From contig NZ_MRCD01000012.1 in the NCBI RefSeq assembly GCF_001904745.1, positions 80,616 to 144,615 on the forward strand: a stretch of DNA of 64,000 nucleotides. The letters run 5' to 3'. The position numbers were made by a program, and so were the translations under genes. Of this stretch, positions 8,633 through 20,950 are shown in pieces (positions within the stretch are counted from its first letter, which is position 1; each line of letters starts with the position of its first letter). The notes beneath the pieces were generated by a model. That model saw only the letters and a program-made list of their open reading frames with translations, made no database searches and had not been told where the DNA came from. Origin of the DNA: Calothrix sp. HK-06 (GTDB lineage Bacteria > Cyanobacteriota > Cyanobacteriia > Cyanobacteriales > Nostocaceae).

Positions 8633-9808
8633 ATGGTAGGCTTTATTCAAGAGTTACAAAGACGTACACCTTTAGGGTGGCTACAATTAAACCGTCATAA
8701 AGGACGTTTAATTGTCGCAGTTTCAGGAATTGCATTTGCAGATGTTCTCATGTTTATGCAACTTGGCTTTCAAAGTGCGCTTTTTGATAGTAACACTCGT
8801 CTCAACCGCGCGATACTTGCTGATGTTGTTTTAGTTAGTAATCAAGCTAAAAATACCGATAATATATCAACATTTACAAGACGAAGATTGTTTGATGCAT
8901 CAGATGTACCTGGGGTAAGGGCCGCAGAACCCATGTATATTAGTACGGTGACATGGAGAAATCCTCAAACGCGCAAAAAAGCAAAAGTTCAAGCGATTGG
9001 TTTTAATCCTGAACGACCTGCTTTGAATATACCTGAAGCTAATGCTCAACTTGATAAAATTCAGTTACCAGATAGCTTTTTATTTGATAAAGGAGCAAGA
9101 GGAGAATATAAACAGGTTTTTGCACAAGTTGAAGCAGGGAAGGAAGTTTCGACAGAAGTAGATAGACGTACTATTACTATAAATGGTTTATTTAAATTCG
9201 GCGCCTCTTTTGCTTCTGATGGATTATTAATTTCTAGCAGCGATAATTATTTAAGATTATTTCCGCGCCAAAAAGCTGGTAGTGTTAATCTTGGTTTGAT
9301 TTATATTCAACCAGGATATGAGCCAATTCAAGTTGCAACTGCATTAAAAGCACATCTTCCTAATGATGTAAAAATCATGACTCGTGATGAGTTTGTGGAA
9401 TTTGAAGAAGGTTATTTGAAAAGAGAAAGTCCAATTGCTTTTATATTTACCTTTGGTGTAGCAATGGGGTTTTTTATTGGTGTAATTATCGTTTATCAAA
9501 TTCTTTCGACAGATGTCAACTCACATTTGAAAGAATATGCAACTTTTAAAGCAATGGGCTATCCGAATAGTTATTTGCTGGGAGTGATTTTTGAAGAAGC
9601 AATTATTATTGCAGCAATTGGTTATATACCAGGATTTATTATACCTGTTGGACTTTATCAATTAGCGGCAAATGCGACTAATTTACCTTTATATATGCCA
9701 ATCGCACGAGCCATTTTTGTTTTTGTTTTAACTTTGATTATTTGTAGTATTTCTGGAACTATAGCAACCCGTAAGTTACAGTCTGCTGACCCAGCTGATA
9801 TGTTTTAA
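8633..9808 (+). CDS. DevC-like ABC exporter permease
   Basis: 391 aa with one N-terminal membrane helix (LIVAVSGIAFADVLMFMQLGF), a large periplasmic domain (roughly residues 45-265) and three C-terminal helices, as in MacB/DevC-type FtsX-like permeases. It starts 15 bp after the fusion-protein gene and ends 5 bp before the ATPase gene. In Nostoc, DevBCA exports heterocyst glycolipids, but cyanobacteria carry many paralogs. The TetR regulator and the downstream monooxygenase argue for a drug or metabolite substrate here. Confidence 0.92.
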   Translation: MVGFIQELQRRTPLGWLQLNRHKGRLIVAVSGIAFADVLMFMQLGFQSALFDSNTRLNRAILADVVLVSNQAKNTDNISTFTRRRLFDASDVPGVRAAEPMYISTVTWRNPQTRKKAKVQAIGFNPERPALNIPEANAQLDKIQLPDSFLFDKGARGEYKQVFAQVEAGKEVSTEVDRRTITINGLFKFGASFASDGLLISSSDNYLRLFPRQKAGSVNLGLIYIQPGYEPIQVATALKAHLPNDVKIMTRDEFVEFEEGYLKRESPIAFIFTFGVAMGFFIGVIIVYQILSTDVNSHLKEYATFKAMGYPNSYLLGVIFEEAIIIAAIGYIPGFIIPVGLYQLAANATNLPLYMPIARAIFVFVLTLIICSISGTIATRKLQSADPADMF

Positions 9809-9813
9809 ATATT

Positions 9814-10560
9814 ATGCATACTATTTTTAGCAACGAGTCTGTTATTTCTGTGAAAAATCTTAACCATTACTTTGGTAAAGGACAACTTCGCAAGCAAGTT
9901 TTATTTGATGTTAATCTAGAAATCAAGGCAGGTGAAATAATCATTATGACTGGCCCTTCTGGTTCTGGTAAAACTACCTTACTAACTTTGGTAGGTGGTT
10001 TACGTTCTGCTACTGAAGGTAGTTTAAAAGTCTTAGGGAAAGAACTTCGTGGTGCCAATGAGAAACAATTAACCGAGGCAAGACGAAGTAACGGATATAT
10101 CTTTCAAGCACATAATTTACACGGTAGTTTAACAGCTTTACAAAATGTGCGGATGGGTTTAGAAGTTCATAAAAAATTCTCTCCAGAGGCCATGACTGCT
10201 CGTTCCAAAGAAATGCTAGAATTTGTTGGTCTAGGGCAACGTGTTAATTATTACCCAGATGATTTATCGGGAGGTCAAAAACAACGGGTTGCAATTGCTC
10301 GCGCGTTGGTCAGCCAACCGAAAATTGTTCTTGCAGACGAACCAACTGCTGCGTTAGATAAAAAATCTGGACGCGATGTGGTAGAAATGATGCAACAACT
10401 TGCCAAAGAACAAGGTTGCACAATTTTATTAGTAACTCACGATAACCGAATTTTAGATATTGCCGACCGCATCGTGTATATGGAAGATGGTCGTTTAGTT
10501 AGCGATGGTAGCATTAATACTTCTGATGAAGAAGCATCACACAAATTTGTTCATAGTTGA
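9814..10560 (+). CDS. DevA-like ABC exporter ATPase
   Basis: The 248-aa nucleotide-binding subunit has Walker A GPSGSGKTTLL, Q-loop IFQAHNL, signature LSGGQKQRVAIARAL, Walker B IVLADEPTAALD and switch His in LLVTHDNR. It belongs to the MacB/LolD/DevA class and is the third gene of the exporter operon. Confidence 0.94.
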   Translation: MHTIFSNESVISVKNLNHYFGKGQLRKQVLFDVNLEIKAGEIIIMTGPSGSGKTTLLTLVGGLRSATEGSLKVLGKELRGANEKQLTEARRSNGYIFQAHNLHGSLTALQNVRMGLEVHKKFSPEAMTARSKEMLEFVGLGQRVNYYPDDLSGGQKQRVAIARALVSQPKIVLADEPTAALDKKSGRDVVEMMQQLAKEQGCTILLVTHDNRILDIADRIVYMEDGRLVSDGSINTSDEEASHKFVHS

Positions 10561-10578
10561 ATAATTGGAGTTCAGGTT

Positions 10579-12141
10579 ATGGAAACAGTAACCAAAACCG
10601 ATGTAATAATAGTTGGCGCTGGTCCAACGGGTCTATCTCTAGCTGTACAATTGATGCATTATGGCATTGACTTTGTAATTTTTGATAAAAAAGAAGGTGT
10701 CACCGAACTTAGTAAAGCTGTAGTAGTTCACGCGCGCACGCTAGAGATTTACGACCAAGTTAACTTAGCGCAAAAAGCTGTCTCTGGTGGCGCTCTTGTC
10801 CAGAAAGGTGCCTTGATGCACGAGGGTAAAATTAGCGCTCGATTAGATTTTTCTGACTTTGGTGGGCACCTAAGTGCGTTTCCATTTTTCCTGATTTTTG
10901 AACAAAGCAAAAATGAGCGTCTTCTTTATGAGCATCTTCAGCAAAACGGCAAAGATGTTCATTGGCAGACCGAAATGGAAAGTTTAACGCAAGATGCAGA
11001 CGGTGTGAGGGTTGTTCTGAAAGCACCAAGCGAAACCAAGACAGTCGAAGCCCAATATTTAGTAGGCTGTGACGGCGCCAGTAGTCCAACGCGACATTTT
11101 CTCGGTGCAACTTTTGAAGGTTCGACACACCCACGTTTCTTTTATGTTGCAGACGTGGAGATGGAGTTTCAGGTTGATGAGGCTACATTTTATGGTGCCT
11201 TGGGACATGACTCGTTTGTGCTAATGTTTCCCATGCAAGGCGAGAAGCACTGGAGACTTATTGGTAACTTGCCCGAATATAATGATCAAGTTTCACAAGA
11301 TGTAACTTTTGATGAAGTCGAAAACAAAGTTAAAGCATTAGTGCAGCGTCCACTTGACATCACCAACGTGCGCTGGTTCTCGACCTACAAAGTACATACT
11401 CGTCATGCTGAAAAATTCGATGAAGGCAGATGCTTTCTTGCTGGTGATGCCGCACATATTCATACACCTGCGGGTGGTCAGGGAATGAACACGGGTATCC
11501 AAGACGCTTATAATTTAGCTTGGAAATTAGCATTTGTTTTAAAAGGTTATGCTACTGCTTCGCTACTTCAAAGTTATAATGAGGAGCGCTTGGCAAATGC
11601 AAAACGACTACTGCATACGACCGACCAGTTTTTTGAAATTGCAGCAGGCGACCAGTGGTATCTTAGATTTTTCCGCGATAATATTTTGCCTGGTCTTGCT
11701 AGTGTTGTCACGAAGTTTGGCGCCGCAAAAGAATTTTTGTTTCCAATGGTTTCTCAAATTGGAATTAACTATCGTGAGAGTTCTTTAAGCCAACATTATG
11801 GCGATAAAGATTTTAAGGTAAAAGCCGGAGATAGAATGCCGTATTTTCTAGTTGACAGCGCGAATGTTTACGATAAACTCCACGCTCCTAAATTTCACCT
11901 GCTTGTTTTCTCAGACGGGGAAAACGGTTATCAAGATTTGAAACTGGAACTTGAAAAAGAATATGGCCATTTAATCGACTTCAATGTCATTCCACTTTAC
12001 CCGCGCGTTGTAGAAATATTTGGTACAAACCAACCTTTTCAGGTGCTGTTAAGACCCGACAACTATATTGCATTTATATCCACAGAAGTTTCATTAAATG
12101 AGCTTAATGTGTATTTTAATGGGTTTGTTGGGCGCTTGTAA
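10579..12141 (+). CDS. FAD-dependent aromatic-type monooxygenase (PheA/TfdB, class A)
   Basis: 520 aa. The N-terminus has the FAD dinucleotide motif VGAGPTGLSLAVQL, the middle has the conserved DG motif (GCDGASS), and CFLAGDAAHIHTPAGGQGMN is the second FAD motif. The C-terminal ~120 residues fit the thioredoxin-like domain of phenol hydroxylase relatives. It starts 18 bp after the ATPase gene, behind GGAGTTCAGG, so it is cotranscribed with the exporter. Relatives hydroxylate aromatic compounds and include antibiotic-inactivating enzymes; the substrate is unknown. Together with the exporter and TetR it suggests modification plus expulsion of one compound. Confidence 0.9.
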   Translation: METVTKTDVIIVGAGPTGLSLAVQLMHYGIDFVIFDKKEGVTELSKAVVVHARTLEIYDQVNLAQKAVSGGALVQKGALMHEGKISARLDFSDFGGHLSAFPFFLIFEQSKNERLLYEHLQQNGKDVHWQTEMESLTQDADGVRVVLKAPSETKTVEAQYLVGCDGASSPTRHFLGATFEGSTHPRFFYVADVEMEFQVDEATFYGALGHDSFVLMFPMQGEKHWRLIGNLPEYNDQVSQDVTFDEVENKVKALVQRPLDITNVRWFSTYKVHTRHAEKFDEGRCFLAGDAAHIHTPAGGQGMNTGIQDAYNLAWKLAFVLKGYATASLLQSYNEERLANAKRLLHTTDQFFEIAAGDQWYLRFFRDNILPGLASVVTKFGAAKEFLFPMVSQIGINYRESSLSQHYGDKDFKVKAGDRMPYFLVDSANVYDKLHAPKFHLLVFSDGENGYQDLKLELEKEYGHLIDFNVIPLYPRVVEIFGTNQPFQVLLRPDNYIAFISTEVSLNELNVYFNGFVGRL

Positions 12142-12154
12142 ATACAGAGACTCG

Positions 12155-12211
12155 GTGCGTGACGCTACAAGTCTTGTCGCTACGTTCAAATTCTTCTAAT
12201 GCGTCACGCAC
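12155..12211. repeat. Palindromic repeat GTGCGTGACGC, probable operon terminator
   Basis: Perfect 11-bp arms GTGCGTGACGC (12155-12165) and GCGTCACGCAC (12201-12211) are separated by 35 bp. It lies 13 bp after the monooxygenase stop. A related pair lies inside the repeat at 6186-6243. Confidence 0.6.
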
Positions 12212-12287
12212 CCTACGTTCTGAATATGCTAATTGCATAATTGCTGTAGAATTAACAAAGCACAAATAATATTTTCTTTTTAATGAA

Positions 12288-13019
12288 ATGTCTGAAGATA
12301 AAGAATTCTATGACATTCCAGAAGTACTAGAGTATTACCTTGCACACCGTCGGCGCCCTGATAATCCGAATGACGCACTCGAACGTCCGATATTTCTAGA
12401 ACTTGCAGGCAATTTAATAAATCTAGACATTGTTGATTTAGGGTGTGGGAATGCTGAGTTTAGCTCTTACGCTCTACTTCAAGGCGCCCGTTCATATGAA
12501 GGTATTGAAGCTTCGTCATCTATGCTTGATATTGCTTGCCAAACTCTTGCAGGCACATCTGGGAAAGTTCGCCATCAAAGTATAGAAACATGGCGGACAA
12601 AAGCTGAACAGGTTGATTTGGTATCGTCACGACTTGCGCTTAATTATGTTGAAAACCTTAAACCTGTGTTTCAAGAAATTTACAAGGTGCTTCGTCCAGG
12701 TGGACGAGTTATTATATCAGTCGAGCATCCTGTTATTACATCGAATTTTACAAGTTTATCAGAAGGGCGCCGTAACACGTGGTTAGTCGATAACTACTTC
12801 AATTCAGGTGCCAGAAAACACATGTGGCTTGGCTCAGAAGTTACGAAGTACCACCACACCTTAGAAGAATATTTTAACCTTGTTACAGATACTGGCTTTG
12901 AGTTAACGTCTGTGCGAGAATCATGCCCTCAGAGAGAAAATTTTTTGAGCGAAGCAGAATATGAACGACGTTTAAGGATTCCACTGTTTTTGTTTATTGC
13001 CGCGCGTAAGCCAAAATAA
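12288..13019 (+). CDS. Class I SAM-dependent methyltransferase
   Basis: 243 aa with methyltransferase motif I (LDIVDLGCGNAEFS), the post-I acidic loop (YEGIEAS) and motif IV-like VDLVSSRLALNYVENL, followed by LRPGGRVIISVEHP. It resembles small-molecule methyltransferases of the UbiE/SmtA type. The substrate cannot be inferred. It is separated from the upstream operon by a palindromic repeat and is convergent with the DUF1772 gene. Confidence 0.88.
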   Translation: MSEDKEFYDIPEVLEYYLAHRRRPDNPNDALERPIFLELAGNLINLDIVDLGCGNAEFSSYALLQGARSYEGIEASSSMLDIACQTLAGTSGKVRHQSIETWRTKAEQVDLVSSRLALNYVENLKPVFQEIYKVLRPGGRVIISVEHPVITSNFTSLSEGRRNTWLVDNYFNSGARKHMWLGSEVTKYHHTLEEYFNLVTDTGFELTSVRESCPQRENFLSEAEYERRLRIPLFLFIAARKPK

Positions 13020-13071
13020 ACAATAGCAATGCTGTTCGGTTAATTTAAATCCCCCCAACTTCCAACAAATC

Positions 13072-13551
13072 TTATATTTTGCTTTCCTCACGCAGTGCGA
13101 TGATGAGTAATGCTGTGGTCATAAGCGCTGCAACTGTTCTAACATGGTTCCAAAAAGTCCACTTTGTAAGGTAACTAGCCCATAAACTGGCGCCTATCTG
13201 GCTTTCTGGTTCAACAGAAGCCAGGGCATCGTTCAACGGTACATTAAAAACGATTGTAGTGCCGAATGTGCCAACAAGATAAAGTAAACTGCCAATAAGT
13301 AAGTAGATAGCACCGGGTTGATGCCACTTTAATAATGAAAAAACTAAAAGAAAGACGCAAGCCGCAGACGTTCCTAAGAATACTGTCATAAACAAAGGAT
13401 TAATCACTGTAATATTAATAGATTGCATTGCAGCAATACCCTGTGCTGGTGGTCTTTGAGCAAGAGCTTGCATGACGAAAGTTGAAAAGGCGAAAAAGAC
13501 TCCGGCTATTAACCCAGACCCTAGTGTCGCGAAAAGCTTTACTAAAAACAT
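13072..13551 (-). CDS. DUF1772 (anthrone oxygenase-like) membrane protein
   Basis: From ATG 13551, which has AGGAG upstream, the protein has 159 aa with four predicted membrane helices, beginning MFLVKLFATLGSGLIAGVFF. FSTFVMQAL, an internal NPLF and WNHVRTVAAL near the C-terminus fit the DUF1772 family, which includes anthrone oxygenase-type proteins and many of unknown function. An in-frame start 15 codons upstream exists but lacks a ribosome site. Confidence 0.8.
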   Translation of the reverse strand: MFLVKLFATLGSGLIAGVFFAFSTFVMQALAQRPPAQGIAAMQSINITVINPLFMTVFLGTSAACVFLLVFSLLKWHQPGAIYLLIGSLLYLVGTFGTTIVFNVPLNDALASVEPESQIGASLWASYLTKWTFWNHVRTVAALMTTALLIIALREESKI

Positions 13552-13634
13552 AAAATTTTCTCCTGCTGGCAATATGACACCAGTTTTATTGTGCAATATT
13601 GTTAACCTTTTATCTTTTAGGCGAATATTAGATT

Positions 13635-14738
13635 TTAGATAAATTCACTACCAGGAAGAAAACCAGTTTCTTGAAGCAGGCGCCGTAATTTTACATGAGG
13701 AAGTTTCGTACCTTTATCTTTCATATTATTATTCGCCATTTCAACAAAGAAGTCTTGCATCAGAGTAATGATACTGCGGTATTTAACAACGGTAGCAACA
13801 TAGTATTCATCTAACTTCACAATTCTGTCAGTATATATTTGTTCAATGTTGTCGAGTAATATAGAGCGCAGTTCATAATTTTTTAAGCCTTCTTTGATGC
13901 CATATTTCTCCATTATCCTACGTTTATCGTTCTCTGAGCATGAATCATACGGCGCCCAAATTAGGTGTCCAATATTCCGCATAACTTCTCCGTAGTCGTA
14001 AAATACGTTTTGCTCAAAAAAAGACTCTTCATCAAGAGTCAACGCAAAACTTTTGTCAAGCACCAAACCAAAATCTGTCAAATATGTTCGCTCGCCATCG
14101 GTTAGAATGTTTTGAAAATGCGCGTCGAAGTGAATAATTTTCTTAGTCCTCAAAAAATCAATCGTCGCGCGTAAGTCATCTAAAGATTTTTGAAGTTTAC
14201 TAGGGTTTTCTTGCAGCCATTTATCTAGAACATACGGTATATATTCTAAAAATATAACCAACTCATAATTGGCATTGACTCTATCTAATACATACTTCCG
14301 GACGTTTGCATTAACCCACTGTTCCACATCCACATCCGCACGGCGCCCGAAAAAAGGAATAATCCGATAATGGTACATTAGTGGGAAGGTAGAAATTGCT
14401 TCTTCTAATACCCAGTTAGTTGTTTTGATATGGGTAATAAGTTCACGAAAAACTCCAAAACCACTAGAACCAAAACCGTAATTATAAGATGTTGGCAGGT
14501 TATAAAGGTTTTTGGTGGAAAATAGGTTGTTATATTCAATGTTCGTAACCGGAATACGTTTAACAAAGACTTTAGATTCCCCAAAAATTATGGTCTGATT
14601 CAATCCCCAACCTGAATTTGACTCATTGGACTCAATATTATCAAACAGAGAGCGCAATTGTGCATTATCCAACTGGGCAATTTTTGAACTAAGTGCAAAG
14701 TACTTTTTCCTTCTAAATTCTATATCGTTATTAGCCAT
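13635..14738 (-). CDS. Protein kinase-fold protein of unknown substrate
   Basis: 367 aa. The kinase signature is KVFVKRIP (candidate ATP-binding Lys), IIHFDAHFQNILTDG (catalytic loop HxDxHxxN) and YLTDFGLVLD (metal-binding DFG). There is no glycine-rich loop of standard form, so it is an atypical kinase. The DAHFQN loop lies between Ser/Thr kinases and APH-type phosphotransferases. It may phosphorylate a protein or a small molecule. The surrounding island is rich in small-molecule phosphotransferases. Confidence 0.75.
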   Translation of the reverse strand: MANNDIEFRRKKYFALSSKIAQLDNAQLRSLFDNIESNESNSGWGLNQTIIFGESKVFVKRIPVTNIEYNNLFSTKNLYNLPTSYNYGFGSSGFGVFRELITHIKTTNWVLEEAISTFPLMYHYRIIPFFGRRADVDVEQWVNANVRKYVLDRVNANYELVIFLEYIPYVLDKWLQENPSKLQKSLDDLRATIDFLRTKKIIHFDAHFQNILTDGERTYLTDFGLVLDKSFALTLDEESFFEQNVFYDYGEVMRNIGHLIWAPYDSCSENDKRRIMEKYGIKEGLKNYELRSILLDNIEQIYTDRIVKLDEYYVATVVKYRSIITLMQDFFVEMANNNMKDKGTKLPHVKLRRLLQETGFLPGSEFI

Positions 14739-15001
14739 TTTACGAGCGTCCAGAAGTGCCTCATTATATAACAGGGTAACTCAAGTTTTCGCTCTTCAAC
14801 TCCTTAAGGCAATCGAAGCTCTCGTTCCAACCTGCAACAACGCCCATATTTTAAAGCTTGCGGCGAACTTAGTGTTCTAATCAATTTAAAAGATTTTACG
14901 TATAGGGCATACTACAAAATCCTTCATTGGAGGGAGAGAAAATTTTAGAACATGTCCTAATCTAGGTAAGCTGCCTTGCCATAAAAATTACCAAAGTATG
15001 A

Positions 15002-17629
<2,628 letters not shown>

Positions 17630-17749
17630 TATCCTAGTGTGCTATCTAATTCCTATGAAACAATCAAATTCTTGCGGTCAAGTTTCCAGTCCAGCTACTA
17701 AGTAAAAACCTTTTTGTAACTATGCTGCCTTTAAATTACGCTTAAATCA

Positions 17750-18988
17750 TTAAAAAAACCTTTTAACTAAATCGTAAGAGTATTCAATTACTGCTTCGAT
17801 ATAAGAAAAATTCAACAGTTCACCTACAAAATAGGTGTTATTCATTCCTTGCAAACTTTCTAACCGTTCGTAAAATTTATTTTCTATATCTAGAATATCT
17901 ACATGAGGAAAATACTTCCATTCAGCAGAAACATATTTTTCTTTTATTGTTGCCCCTATTTGATTTAAATCTTCTATCATGATTTTTTCAATATCCTGTT
18001 CTTCTTGGCTATTATTTGCAATTACATAAAAATTATAAAGATTTATATCTGGATACCTGCGATACCAACACATAATATGACCCTGCTTGTCTGGAGAAAA
18101 ATTACTAGGCAAATACCCTATGCTTTTTTTAGGCATATTCTCCATAATTAAAGCAAAACTCCAATATTTATTATACTTAATTTTAGAAAATAATTCCTCT
18201 TCATCAAGCGCAGTATCTAAAAAATTTAAAGCATTGTCTAGAGGACAAGCTAGAATCAGTTTGTCTAATTCCAAAACTTCTGTTTGAGTTTCAACTTCTA
18301 TTGTTTCATTCCTTTTTATATTATTTATATGCTGTTGATAGCGAACATCAAACTGTTCTGCAATTTTTTTCCAAACATTAGCAGACCCTTCTAAAAATAT
18401 AAAATCAGTTTGTGTTATTACTGCTAGTACAAGAGGTAATTTAAGAAATTTTAAATAATATGCTGTTGATACTTGATCAAAATATCCATATCCATAAGCA
18501 GCACAAACTGAATTTGAAAATTTTTCAAATAAGTCTAAATTATTCTGTTTACAAAAGCCCTCGAAAGATTGAATTAGCTCATCATTGATATTTTTAAAGC
18601 CTGGTTGAAAGATTTTTCTATACTTAAACTGTAAATATGGTAACTTCACAAATACTTGCCAGAAAAATTGAATTTGTTCTAATTTACCTATTAGCTCTAT
18701 TTGCTCTCCACTACTATTAAAAAAAGCTCTGTCTTTAGTAAGTGGCGCCACCTTTAATCCTAAGTCACTAATAATATTAAGAGTTTTTCGAGAACAATAA
18801 GGAATAACTACTGCTCCAAGCTCAAAATTACGACCTTGATAGTCAAAACTATGACACTTGCCACCTGCGTATACTTCTTTTTCTAGTAAGGTAATATTTT
18901 TATAGCCTTTTTTTCTGAGAGCTAAAGCTGCACTAAGTCCTGCGGCGCCAGCACCAATAATGCCAATTCTCGTATTATTACTTAACAT
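17750..18988 (-). CDS. FAD-dependent oxidoreductase (amine oxidase/phytoene desaturase-like)
   Basis: 412 aa with N-terminal GIIGAGAAGLSAALALRKKG and EKEVYAGGKCHSF, the NAD(P)-binding_8/FAD motif of the flavin amine oxidase superfamily. LILACPLDNAL is the usual mid-protein motif, and the C-terminal YFVGELLNF segment is the second FAD-binding region. The substrate is unknown. The gene is AT-rich with two GGCGCC sites and is transcribed alone. Confidence 0.82.
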   Translation of the reverse strand: MLSNNTRIGIIGAGAAGLSAALALRKKGYKNITLLEKEVYAGGKCHSFDYQGRNFELGAVVIPYCSRKTLNIISDLGLKVAPLTKDRAFFNSSGEQIELIGKLEQIQFFWQVFVKLPYLQFKYRKIFQPGFKNINDELIQSFEGFCKQNNLDLFEKFSNSVCAAYGYGYFDQVSTAYYLKFLKLPLVLAVITQTDFIFLEGSANVWKKIAEQFDVRYQQHINNIKRNETIEVETQTEVLELDKLILACPLDNALNFLDTALDEEELFSKIKYNKYWSFALIMENMPKKSIGYLPSNFSPDKQGHIMCWYRRYPDINLYNFYVIANNSQEEQDIEKIMIEDLNQIGATIKEKYVSAEWKYFPHVDILDIENKFYERLESLQGMNNTYFVGELLNFSYIEAVIEYSYDLVKRFF

Positions 18989-19064
18989 AGTTTAGCAGCA
19001 AAAACAACTATAATTATAAATTAAGAACGCCAACTTTAAGACTTTTTGGTAAGTAATCACACAA

Positions 19065-19310
19065 GTGAATATAATTAGGATTATCAGTCAATTTCATTTT
19101 AGCCATTTATTCAAACAATCTCTTGGCACAACTCCCTATCAATATTTGCTTCAACAACGGGTAGAACGCGCGAAGCAATTATTGAAACAAAATAATCACT
19201 CGATTATGGAAATAGCTTTTTTATGTGGTTTTAATAGTCATAGCTACTTGAGTAAACAGTTTCGGCAACTCGCAGGCATGACACCAAAAGCTTATAGAAC
19301 GTTAAAATAA
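19065..19310 (+). pseudogene. AraC-family regulator, DNA-binding C-terminus only
   Basis: The 81 codons encode the AraC double helix-turn-helix: FSHLFKQSLGTTPYQYLLQQRVERA and IMEIAFLCGFNSHSYLSKQF, ending with the family's RQLAGMTPKAYR. The first recognition helix is broken at its start, and no ligand-binding domain lies upstream. The apparent start is a GTG with no ribosome site. It is probably a truncated relic, though a stand-alone DNA-binding domain is possible. Confidence 0.7.
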
Positions 19311-19366
19311 GCTAGCTACCATAGTAAACACTGATATAACTTTAATTACCAACTATAATCACAAAG

Positions 19367-20389
19367 CTAACGCATCTTATTTATCGACTCAGTAAATTTT
19401 GGTGTTTTCATGTTATGTAATATTTCATTCAATATAACTTTTCCAAACAATAATTGTCCTTCATATGACATCAATGAAATTTCTCTGGCGCCAACTTGCC
19501 TATAAAATTCTCGGAGGCGGGGAGTATCCATACTCAAAACGCATACTGAATTTTTCGGCTGCAATTTCAATGCAAATTTCATAAATATCATCGCGTAAAA
19601 CATATGACAAACCTGCTGCATCAGGAAGAAGCGCGCGCGTTTGTATTCATCGAGGGAGTCACCAAAGTATGCTTTTAGAAACATTTCTTCGCGCGCTTCG
19701 GTTGAAATAAAGTTATTGGCAACGGTTGCTAAATCTACATATCGGTCATTTTGAAATGCTACTTCCCAATCAATTACCCAAACTTTCTTACCATCAAACA
19801 AAATATTTTTCATTAAGTCGTTATGGCTGGATACTAAATCAGTATCATAACGGGGATAAACTTCTTGAATTTGAGAGTAGTAACTGAAATGTTCTTCTGT
19901 CGCGCGCTCCGACAATAGTCCTGATGCTTTAAACTCAGCAATAAATCCATCTACCCCATCCAGAAAGTTTACAAGTTTGGGAAATAATTTAGTAGAATGA
20001 ATTGCTCGAATTGTTTCTACTAATTTTAACAGCAGTTCGTCTGATACAATAGAATATCCAAATAAAGGTTTAGCATCGATAAAATCGGTTATCGATAAAG
20101 CATTTTCAACACTCGAATAATAAACGTATGGTGCAATACCAGCTTCGGCGGCGATATTCATACAAGTATACTGTCGCACTGGGTCATTAAGCGGGTCTAT
20201 CCGCATAATCAACCTTAGTGCATAGGGTTTACCACCAACTATAATTTTATAAACAATGGCCCCAGATAGTCCGCCTGTTAAAAGCTCGATATTTTCTATT
20301 ATTGTCGTATTAAAAGCTGTTTGCAGTGCTTTTTCAACTGCTGTAATCTTTGCTTCCGGTATAGATGATTTGAAGCTTAATTGTTCCAT
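19367..20389 (-). CDS. APH/choline-kinase-fold phosphotransferase
   Basis: 340 aa. The APH-fold catalytic loop is SSHNDLMKNILFDG and the metal-binding motif VWVIDWEVAF, with an N-lobe Lys-type strand in KPYALRLIM. It resembles choline/ethanolamine kinase and related aminoglycoside phosphotransferase-family proteins. A small-molecule substrate is likely but unidentified. Its upstream region abuts the broken DHFR-like gene, whose 3' end it replaces. Confidence 0.83.
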   Translation of the reverse strand: MEQLSFKSSIPEAKITAVEKALQTAFNTTIIENIELLTGGLSGAIVYKIIVGGKPYALRLIMRIDPLNDPVRQYTCMNIAAEAGIAPYVYYSSVENALSITDFIDAKPLFGYSIVSDELLLKLVETIRAIHSTKLFPKLVNFLDGVDGFIAEFKASGLLSERATEEHFSYYSQIQEVYPRYDTDLVSSHNDLMKNILFDGKKVWVIDWEVAFQNDRYVDLATVANNFISTEAREEMFLKAYFGDSLDEYKRARFFLMQQVCHMFYAMIFMKFALKLQPKNSVCVLSMDTPRLREFYRQVGAREISLMSYEGQLLFGKVILNEILHNMKTPKFTESINKMR

Positions 20390-20452
20390 ATTGTCCCTCT
20401 ATTATCGTGCGTTGCAGGAGTTACTTCTTGAGCCGATAGTGCAGCTAAATTG

Positions 20453-20844
20453 CTACCGCCGCATTCGCCAAAAATTTTTACCTGGTTGTTGCTTTAATTC
20501 CTTAACAACATCCACTGCGTTATCCGAGACTAACTCAACATTGTTATCTGGACTTTCTTTTAGGGTGTGAGAGAAAACGTATTGCCTCATCTGCGGGTAA
20601 GGGTTGCTAATTCCATCTTTTAACCCGACTTCGTATGTCTTACGTCCCATTAAAACAACGTCAAAGCATTTATTCTCGGCATTTATCCCTAGTTTTTCGT
20701 GAAGAAAGCTGGAATTGTTTCAGGAAAATTTTCATTTAAATAAGCGACTTGTTCTCCTTCCATAAGAAATAAGTCATATGAATCGCCTTTACAAGCAATG
20801 AATTTATCTACCGTACAAGCTACAAAATATTTTAGTTTGCACAT
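20453..20844 (-). pseudogene. Dihydrofolate reductase-family (RibD C-domain/YyaP type) pseudogene
   Basis: Reading from ATG 20844 gives MCKLKYFVACTVDKFIAC and SYDLFLMEGEQ, then a frame change near 20690 and LGINAENKCFDVVLMGRKTY, ending in a family-typical VELVSDNAVDVVKELKQQPG. A second frame change follows near the CGGSN motif (about 20460), and the C-terminal quarter is missing. Two frameshifts and a lost 3' end make it nonfunctional. Relatives reduce folate- or pteridine-like substrates or have unknown roles. Confidence 0.75.
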
Positions 20845-20880
20845 ATTAATCCTCTTTTAACTCTTGAAATTCTTATCTTT

Positions 20881-20908
20881 GTAGAGACGTGATTAATCAC
20901 GTCTCTAC
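20881..20908. repeat. 28-bp perfect palindrome (GTAGAGACG family)
   Basis: GTAGAGACGTGATT is followed directly by its reverse complement. Relatives occur at 35459-35480 and 43957-43984, and a decayed one near 21664. It is a common type of dispersed cyanobacterial palindrome of unknown function, here in the gap between two minus-strand genes. Confidence 0.8.
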
Positions 20909-20950
20909 AGATAAATTTAAAATTGGCACCAATAATTCATAACACAATAA

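Noticed and set aside
14626..14880. 84-codon plus-strand frame overlapping the kinase-like gene's start
   Set aside because: It is largely antisense to a real gene and has no recognisable sequence. The gap to rph holds no other convincing gene.
14965..14980. Palindrome GGTAAG-CTGC-CTTGCC upstream of rph, considered as a rifamycin-associated element
   Set aside because: Arm orientation and core do not match the actinobacterial element (CTTGCGGCAAG core), and it has a mismatch.
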